64,000 bases of DNA from Chlorokybus atmophyticus (taxonomy: Eukaryota; Streptophyta; Chlorokybophyceae; Chlorokybales; Chlorokybaceae). Shown piece after piece: positions 56,701-64,000 of this stretch. Location of the stretch: NCBI GenBank assembly GCA_009103225.1, contig RHPI01003369.1, positions 243,893 through 307,892 on the forward strand. The letters are read 5' to 3'. The number at the start of each line of letters is the position of its first letter. Positions within the stretch are counted from its first letter, which is position 1. The notes beneath the pieces are model-generated. The model was not told the origin of the DNA and searched no databases. It saw only the letters and a list, made by a program, of their open reading frames with translations. Both the position numbers and the translations under genes were made by a program.

Positions 56701-57640
56701 TGGCTGCTATCCCAGTTAAGACCAAGCGCAGTAAAAGGATTCGCAACGAGTGCGATGCGTACCTGGCGGCAAAGGGGTATCTTCAAACGGCGGAGGCGCC
56801 CAATGTGTTGTGCGTGTGGCATGATCGACATAATAGATGCGTCCAGATCTGGGGTCAATGCGCCGTTCCCAGCGCATGCCCATGCGCTGCCCCGGCCCTG
56901 TTGGAGCTGTCCCTACACCCTGCCAAATCATCACGTGTCAAGTGCAGGATAACCATTGCAGTTTCATGGTGTTAACTAGCCATTTGAAGGCAGAGGCAGA
57001 GAGGAGTGCCTGCTGATTGCTACCTGCAGTGGCGCTGGAGGCACTTGCAGCTGTACAGATGACAGCTCTGGTAATTGCATTGCTGCAGACGAGGCAGGAG
57101 CAGCCGATGCTTGTGCACTGGTGGGCAATTCCCATTGTGTCGTTCGGGTTCTGCTCATGGCAGTCACATAGCGCAATGTCAGAACGTGTGCTTCATCAGC
57201 CAGACGCAGCGCATCTTCGGAATCATAGCAAACAGCAAGCTCCACCTGTGATCCACGTAATAGGGCCGACTGGAGCGTTGATCGACACGCCTTTCCCAAC
57301 CAGGTGGCAATCCAGAGGAAGTCTATGGCAATGGCACGGTCAGCTGTGACATACACATGCCGATAGCATTCCTTGCCAGCAAGGTTCACAACACTGACCG
57401 GTTGAGCTGCTGGCCCATTGCCAGATTGTGATACTGCGGCACCCGTGGTTGCTGTAGTTAATACCGGAACTGATACCCGCTGCTGCGCTTGCGGTCGTGG
57501 CTGCTGCTGTGCTTGTTGTGTGACGGCCGCCGGACCTGTGCTGGGTGAAAGGCAGTTGCCCATGCCAGGCCTGCCCCCTGCACCAAATGTATGATGAGAA
57601 ACGCCTTGCAAGAGAATGTGCAAGTTCTCAGGTGCGTACC
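53752..57640 (-). CDS. WW-domain HECT E3 ubiquitin ligase, N-terminus unresolved
   Basis: The HECT domain is complete. Exons resolved: 55797-55992, 55558-55657, 55200-55475, 54992-55039, 54801-54917, 54518-54655, 54322-54438, 54029-54247, 53752-53985. Motifs: [68 protein letters not shown], and the catalytic Cys in [20 protein letters not shown]. This Cys takes ubiquitin from an E2 before passing it to the substrate. Upstream are WW domains: [20 protein letters not shown] (about 57245-57305, finished by [10 protein letters not shown] about 57140), [20 protein letters not shown] (about 56800-56900) and a third with [19 protein letters not shown] (about 56590-56690). A Gln/Ala-rich linker precedes them. 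[16 protein letters not shown] and GVEWVRRA segments follow. This is a NEDD4-like layout; no C2 domain was found. Stop TAG. Confidence 0.88.
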
Positions 57641-58864
57641 TCAAAGCGGCACCAGCCTGGCTGCACCGCAACCGCTGCTGATTATACGGCCAATCAGACC
57701 TGCACACAGCTGACTGAATGAGGTCCAACACGTGCTAATCCGTGTCTCTAAAACAGGCATACACCTTGTGCGCACAAACTGACATAACTTTGCTTCCAAA
57801 AGGAAAATGATTATGGTGAAACTACCATGTGTTGCTTTCATGTCAAACGTTCAGAAGCACAAACACAGTTGCTTTGCATGCCGTTAATCGCCCAGTGCAA
57901 GTGTCATGCAGAAGTTGTACCGTTGCGTTGCAGCGGGAGCGATGTGAGCTAACCCAAGCAAGGTCTCACTGAATGGGGTTCAGCTCCGTTCAGCCTGCAT
58001 GCAGAACGCTACATCAAACCCTGCCTGCGCCTTTGTTCAATGCAACTGCATTCAGCAGCAGCTGCAATTGATAAGTAACTGAGCAGTGCAAACCAGCACT
58101 GCGCTCATGCACCGTCTCATGCACAGATTGGTCGCATTGGCCTAATAGCTCACTCTTTGCAGACAATGTTCACGCACTTGTAAGACCTTGAGCAACCACA
58201 CATGACAAACAAGCAGAGACTTGGATAAACAGCCAATCGTGCCGGCCAACATGGGACATGCAGAGAAGCAGAAGCCATGAACTGGCAGCGCATCAGTGAA
58301 CGCAGCCACACACTAAGAACAGTCAAAAGCCACATACCGCAACAAGTTGAGGGCCTCAAATTGCTCAATAGCACTGGTTGAAACAAACCCTAATTTTCCT
58401 CATGGGCGGGCAAACCCTAAATGATCCAAACACCTTAAATCAGGCAACGATTCTTGCTGGCAGGCGCAATTCTGCAACGCAATTCTTCAACGACACGCCG
58501 CTACACCTGGCCTTCAAGTGGAGGGTATCAACCATCACCACCACCGCCGCCGACACCGCCCACAACCCAGCAGACAATGCCACGTTGACAGCTAATGTTT
58601 CTACTGGACTGCACTTGACATCAATTCGTCTGTTATTCGACCGCAATTCGACCGCAATTCGATGGGCTTGCTACAACTCGGTTACTATCAACCGTGGTCA
58701 AAAGGTCAATCGTAACCGTGTTATTGAGTTTGTCCTTCCGGAAGTTCTGAGCACAATTTGCTGACTTAGATACCAGACGTCATCGGGATACCACCCGTAA
58801 CTTGAAGCCCTAAACACCGAGCCCTAATATTTGCGCTGATCTCACTGCACTGGTTGTTGGCTGC
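57641..58864. promoter_or_regulatory. Intergenic region between HECT ligase and NOMO-like gene
   Basis: Holds unresolved 5' exons of the HECT gene and the promoter side of the NOMO-like gene. Two telo-box words, AAACCCTAA, lie at about 58384-58392 and 58411-58420, and CCCTAAACACCGAGCCCTAA at about 58808-58827. A short tandem CGACCGCAATT repeat is at about 58638-58660. The 128-codon plus frame at 58378-58764 has no recognisable motif and starts at a non-ATG codon. Confidence 0.45.
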
Positions 58865-61800
58865 ATGGCGGCGGCGGCGGTGGCGGGCATGCCGCCGCTC
58901 GCCGGCATGTTGGCAGTGCTGCTGCTGCTCGTGGTCACTGTTCCAACGGCTGGGGCCTTGGACGCTCATGGAATTGTCGGTTGCGGTGGATTTGTTGAGG
59001 TATGTCAATGAGCTTTTTTGCAGTGTATTCAGGTTGCCAGGCTACAAATTATAAGGTGAAACCCAGGCATTGTGCACAGTTGCATGAGATCAAGAAGCAC
59101 ATTGTTCACATGTTGCTGCTCGCATTGTCTGCAACAATGTACGTGACAGTTTTAGAAACCGCATGGTATGTGTAGCACTGCATTGCCTAATGCAAGTGGC
59201 AAATATATGTTTGAAGTGCTTCCGACTGACACAATACACCTTCTCAAGCATGTACCTTTTACAACTAAAACGGCATACTGCATTTGAGTCAAGATTGCTA
59301 GGAGCCATGCATCCGCATGTTGGTTGTCCCAACAGCAATATTGATCACCCAGCTTGAATACTGTCTTACCACATTAACTGCTGACTCAGCTCAAGCAGTG
59401 CATCAATGTGCTGATACTAAGCTGGAGAGTATTGGTCAATTTGCCGCATGCATGTCTTGCACAGGCCAGCGCGGAGCTGTCAAGGCTGCGAGCGCCAGGA
59501 ACGCCGAGACAAGACTTGTCTTTCATCAAGGTCCACCAGCTTTTTTCCTTTCACACTGCGTTGCTGTGTCATGTGACTGCTCATTGCGACATCTAGTGCA
59601 GCAAGGCTACTGAGCGCGTAATGCACTGTGCATGCGCTTGAGCCGATAGGATCCCGACACTGTAGTGACTTGACAGGTTGAGCTGCGAACAACAGAAGGC
59701 ATGACAAAGTATACGACAGAATGCGCCCCCAATGGTTATTACTTTATACCTGTTTATGACAAGGTATGCATAAAGAGGCGGTGAAGCCAAATTCTGTGTG
59801 CACAGCCTTCAAGCATGTCAGCATAGAGGTTTTCAGGCATGTTAGCACATTGGTCCGATTTGTCTCGTGCGTCAAATTGCTGTTACATGCGCCACAGCTT
59901 ACCAAATGCAACTTGGTGTTTGTGTCGCCAATATCTTCACTTGAAAAGTTGTTGATGTTGGTAGGGAACGTTTGTGGTCAAGGTGGATGGGCCTGCTGGC
60001 TGGTCCTTCTCACCGGATGCGGTAACCACAGCTGTAGACAGCCACGGCTGCCATAGTGGCAAAGACATCAACTTTGTGTATACGGGTTTCTCGTTGACAG
60101 GGAAGGTACCTCATTGTTTTGCCAACTGCCTTTGCTAATATACCAGTTCGATTGACCGCACAGACATACATGCTTGCATGTATGAGCGCAACCGCGCATA
60201 CGTGCATGTACGCACCAGTATACACATCAATATAGCCTGCTGCTCACATGTGGACCCTTTTCAGGTGCTTGGGCCTGAAGGAGGCGCCAGCTGTCAGACA
60301 GATGAGCCTGGCCCAGCAGGCGTGACAGTTGTCGCGCAGTCCCCCAAAGTGCGGGTTACTACGGAGACGCTAAGAGGGGCCACCTACACCTTCACAAATC
60401 TGCTTCCTGACTTATATGAGTGCGTGATTGCCCACACGAGCACCTATATTCTGTTGCTCACACCTGTTGCTTATAGAGGAATGACTGCTTAACAAGGTCA
60501 AGGTCGTACTAGTTGACCTCAAACTTGTTTTGCAGGGTTGAGGCCTCCCATCCAACTTGGACGGTGACAGGGAAGGCGGTTGCTGAGGTCACCTGGGAGG
60601 GTAAGACTGAAGTTCCCGCAACGCTTCGTGTGCTGGGCTATGATGTTCGTGGACACGTACTCTCCCAGGTTGGTGTACACAGTGTCTTTTGCCTGCTCCA
60701 TTTTCAACCATCTCACTGCCAGCATAGTGTCACACATTTGCATGCCTTTTCAACAGGGGAACCCTATGTTGGGCGTAAACCTGTTCCTCTACTCGAATGA
60801 TGTGAAGTCCGTTGAATGCGAAAATCCCAACGCACAAGGGCCCCGTGGAACAGCTCTTTGCCAGACAACAAGCAATGAGAAAGGAGAGTTTAAATTTTCC
60901 GCTGTTCCTTGTGGTAAGCCCAAGCAAAGAGCTAGCTTGTCTGTGTAGCGTGCAATGTCGGGGAAGCTGCTGATGGAAAACAAAATGACGTATGGCACAG
61001 GCAGATACAACCTTGTACCTAACTATCAAGGCGAGCATACGGTGTTTGATGTGGCCCCGTCCGCGTTAGACATAACTGTCGGGCATGGCAGCCTGGTGCT
61101 AACCACGTCATTTGAGGTTGGTGTGCAAGTGTGTTTGACGTGTTGGGATATCCCCTTGGTAGCCCAATGCCCACAAGGTGGATGCAGTTGACTGAATTCA
61201 TTATTCATTCAACTCATCCAAGGTAACCGGGTTCTCCATTGGCGGGCGTGTTGTGGACACAGCGGGGGCAGGCATTTCAGGCGTCTCGGTTTACATTGAT
61301 GGTGTAGGAAGGGCAGTAACCACCGCATCAGGCAGCTATCAAGTTGATCAGGTGTATAGACCTTGCAGCATGTGCTGCTTTGTAGTGATGTCTGCCTGCA
61401 CACTGCTTTGATGTTTGCAACCTGAAGTCATGTTGGCATGCAGGTCATGGCTTCAACGTACACCATAATAGCGCGGAAGCCGCACTATGAGTTCTCTAAG
61501 CTCGACAGATTCATGATTCTACCCAGCATGGCTTCGCTTCCTGACTTGAAGCCCACTGCGCTGGATGTGTGCGGCGCTGTGCAGGTTGAAGACAAACAGT
61601 TCAGCAATAAACGGCAGGTGTGTTTGCACAGCTGCCGAGTAAATTGTGGTTTTGGTGATGTGATTGTTGGGCAACACTGCAGGTAACCATAACAGGTCCA
61701 GCTGGTTTCAAACCTTTGCGGAAGGCTACAGGAGAAGATGGGAGGTTTTGCTTCCAGGTACATGTGAGAGCAAAAGTCCATGCAAGCTCAGGCCTGTTTC

Positions 61801-64000
61801 CAACTGACTAAATTCCCCACCTGCAGGTAGCCCCTGGTACATACGCAGTGGCTCCCGTTGTCACAGCTGAAGAGAAGAACGCTGGGCTGCTTCTATCACC
61901 GCCGCAACAAGAGTTAGTTATTGGCAACGAACCTGTTACAGACCTGTTGTTCTTGCAGGTATCCTGCTGGCAGGATGAAGCTACTGCTTGTATAATCTTG
62001 CCCTATGGCACATTGACTGCTGTTGGGTTCTGAGAACTTATAGTATCGTGCGCTCTGCAGGCTCTCGTTACAGTCTCAGGCCACATAAACTGCCTGGTCA
62101 CTCCTTGCCCTGGAAACATTGCAGTCAAGCTGCAGCCTATGCGGGGCAGCAGTGATGCGATAGTTACTGTAACACCAGGTATGACTCCTGCGATATGCCA
62201 TGCACAAATGTTGCATGCAGTGTTGAAACCTCAGTGTCAACGTGTCACAGATGCTTACAACACATGCACAGGTAAAGCTGCGATCAATCCAGATATGTTC
62301 CGCTTTGACAGCGTTCCCCCTGGAAAGTACAAGCTGATAGCCAAAAAGGATGGTTGGTGTTGGTCCGACGATGGAAAGGAGATTGTCGTCGGTGCCACTG
62401 ATGTGCAGGTTGTTCAGTTGACCCAGGAAGGGTTTCTTGTGGATGTTGAAGCCAGCCACAACATGATGGCCAAGCTGACATATGGCACGTCGATCAAAGA
62501 AGTCAGCTTCCAGAGAGGCAAGCAGAGCATCTGCGTGGGGATAGCGGGCACTTTCGAGATCAAGCCTCAGGGGTGCTACAAGTTGGAACAAGAGGTGTAC
62601 ACCGGTGACACCACAGCTCTCAAGGTCAGGATTGACATGGGTTGGCCCATGCGTGTTTACACACGTGAATACATGCGTATTGTGTGTTGATCCTGTTTGG
62701 CAATGGCTCCGTTGCTGTGAGTGTGTCGACTCTGTACACTGACCTTGCATTGTGTCTGTCAGCCGATATCTTTGCTGGTGACACATTATCGCGTAAGCGG
62801 CTACATAACCGTGCCGGCTGATTACCAAAGGGCTGAAGTTGCCAAATCTGTAAAGGTCAGCTGAGCATTTGCGCTGCCTACACGATTCCAAATACAGAGT
62901 TTCTACTTACTGACGTATCAGTGCCTGGGAAGGCTTTCACACTACATCATGACCTTTAAACCCAATACTGTGCAAGACGACAGTCACGGTTTCCAGATGC
63001 CTTGAGGTCTTTTATATATTGCACCCACTCACAGGTACAAGCTGCACAAGACGGCGTGATCACGACAACCACTCCAGTGTTTACAAAGTCAACTCTTGAG
63101 TACACATACTTTGTGAGACCAGGCCGAGTCATATTGCAACCCGTTCATTCCGAGCTGCTCTTCTTCCCGAAGTCCCGGATTGTTCAAATTGATGGTCTTG
63201 GGTGTGAGGAAATCGTACCATCCTTCGACGCACGCGTTGGAGTGTTTGTTCAAGGCATGGTGACACCACACACTGCAGGTGTGCAGGTAAGCTGTGCTCA
63301 AGCACGTGTTGGCCGACCCACACTGTGACATACATAATTGGCGCTGATACACTTGCCTGACTCACCCGAACAATGTGTCTGGCCTGCAGGTGGCGGTGAA
63401 GGTTGGAGATGATGTCGTGGCCAACGCTACGACAGATGCCAATGGCATGTACAGGGTCGGGCCACTGTTAGATGGCGATGTCTACAAAGTATCGGCCACA
63501 AAGGTACCATCAATGAGAGCTGTTTCCAGCTCGTAGCATGAGGCTGAAGGATTCAAATCCACATGCTGACGGTGTGCAACGCAGGATGGTTTTCACATCA
63601 CGCAAACGGAAGGGTACAACTTTTGGGCACAGCACTTGGCACAGCTGACGGTTGTGGTCGCTGATGAAGGGGGTGAGTATGTGAGGAGTCGTATGTTTGT
63701 CTTGAGTGCGCGAGTCTCGCGTCCAGTGCAAGCTTCGATGGATGCTGACTGCGAATCATCATACCACCGTGTGCTGGTCACATATCCCTTACGAAACAGA
63801 ACGCACAACAGCGCAATTAGCAACACATTCTGTGCCAAACTTGAGAGGCATGCAGTGTCCATGTCTACGTGCTCAATACTGTCGAGCAACATCACCATGC
63901 ACTACTCTGCTGCTAACGTTGTGGGAAGAAGACGTCACTCTGCGCAGATACTGCAGAGTGATGCTGCAGCTGTCTTCCATTTCTCATGTCTAGTCTTCCT
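58865..64000 (+). CDS. NOMO: NOMO-like ER membrane protein (partial, 3' end outside window)
   Basis: Eighteen exons in phase: 58865-58999, 59465-59530, 59677-59763, 59965-60105, 60265-60419, 60536-60668, 60757-60913, 61001-61116, 61223-61351, 61444-61617, 61683-61757, 61827-61958, 62061-62178, 62272-62624, 62763-62855, 63035-63286, 63390-63503, 63585-63672, about 839 residues so far. A signal peptide (MLAVLLLLVVTVPTAGALDA) precedes GIVGCGGFVE. Repeated beta-sandwich domains follow, with hallmarks such as ECAPNGYYFIPVYDK, DGPAGWSFSPDA, DINFVYTGFSLTGK, HTVFDVAPSALDITV, VTGFSIGGRVVDTAG, EDGRFCFQ and VPPGKYKLIAKKDGWCWSDD. In animals NOMO works with nicalin and TMEM147 at the ER multipass translocon; plants have one homologue. 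The final C-terminal domains and transmembrane helix must lie beyond 64000. The last 328 bases appear intronic. Confidence 0.94.

Noticed and set aside
58378-58764. 128-codon plus-strand ORF upstream of the NOMO-like gene
   Set aside because: Starts at a non-ATG codon, contains telo-boxes and a short tandem repeat, and has no motif. It is more likely promoter sequence.

Overview
The window is eukaryotic nuclear DNA. Its genes are split into many short exons with mostly GT-AG introns of about 70-450 bp, and there is no operon structure. The gene set points to the green lineage: a SCAB-type (stomatal closure-related actin-binding) protein, a plant-type MRS2 magnesium transporter, a probably plastid-targeted RsmD-like rRNA methyltransferase, an organellar-type RadA/Sms, and a NOMO-like ER protein. 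I infer a green alga, most likely a chlorophyte, but cannot name it. Microsatellites (GT, GA, CAA, GAG, CCG) and GCATGC-type words are frequent. Gene models below were assembled by eye from splice signals, reading phase and family resemblance.

Layout: 1-1521 holds unresolved minus-strand exons. 1620-4042 (-) is a SCAB-like gene, divergent from a METTL5-like rRNA m6A methyltransferase (4938-6718 +). Two long palindromes follow at 6885-6986. 7583-10396 (-) is RadA/Sms, whose last intron carries a perfect 27-bp hairpin; its 5' end is unresolved. It diverges from mitochondrial citrate synthase (11676-14786 +). 15580-18650 (+) is the RsmD-like methyltransferase, convergent with an unknown two-exon gene (19063-20107 -). 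20.1-26.1 kb is gene-poor and includes an AT-rich island. 26.1-33.0 kb has persuasive but unassembled exons, mostly on the minus strand. A second AT-rich island lies at 33.5-34.4 kb. 35156-37989 (-) is a complete MRS2/CorA transporter.

38079-51508 is a nest of LTR elements. An old minus-strand Ty3/gypsy element (TSD CACCT) contains a younger plus-strand chromovirus (43407-50721, TSD TGTGG) in its gag and a 627-bp TRIM (39857-40483, TSD CTGTG) between its RNase H and integrase regions. The nest sits between the divergent MRS2 and histone H2B genes, which without it would be only about 0.34 kb apart.

51767-52344 (+) is histone H2B with two introns. 53752 to about 57.6 kb (-) is a WW-domain HECT ubiquitin ligase. 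58865 to the window end (+) is a NOMO-like ER membrane protein, cut by the window edge. Telo-box-like AAACCCTAA or CCCTAA motifs lie in several intergenic regions. Biologically this is a housekeeping neighbourhood (organelle DNA maintenance, rRNA modification, TCA cycle, Mg2+ transport, chromatin, ubiquitylation, ER translocon) interrupted by a three-member retroelement nest.
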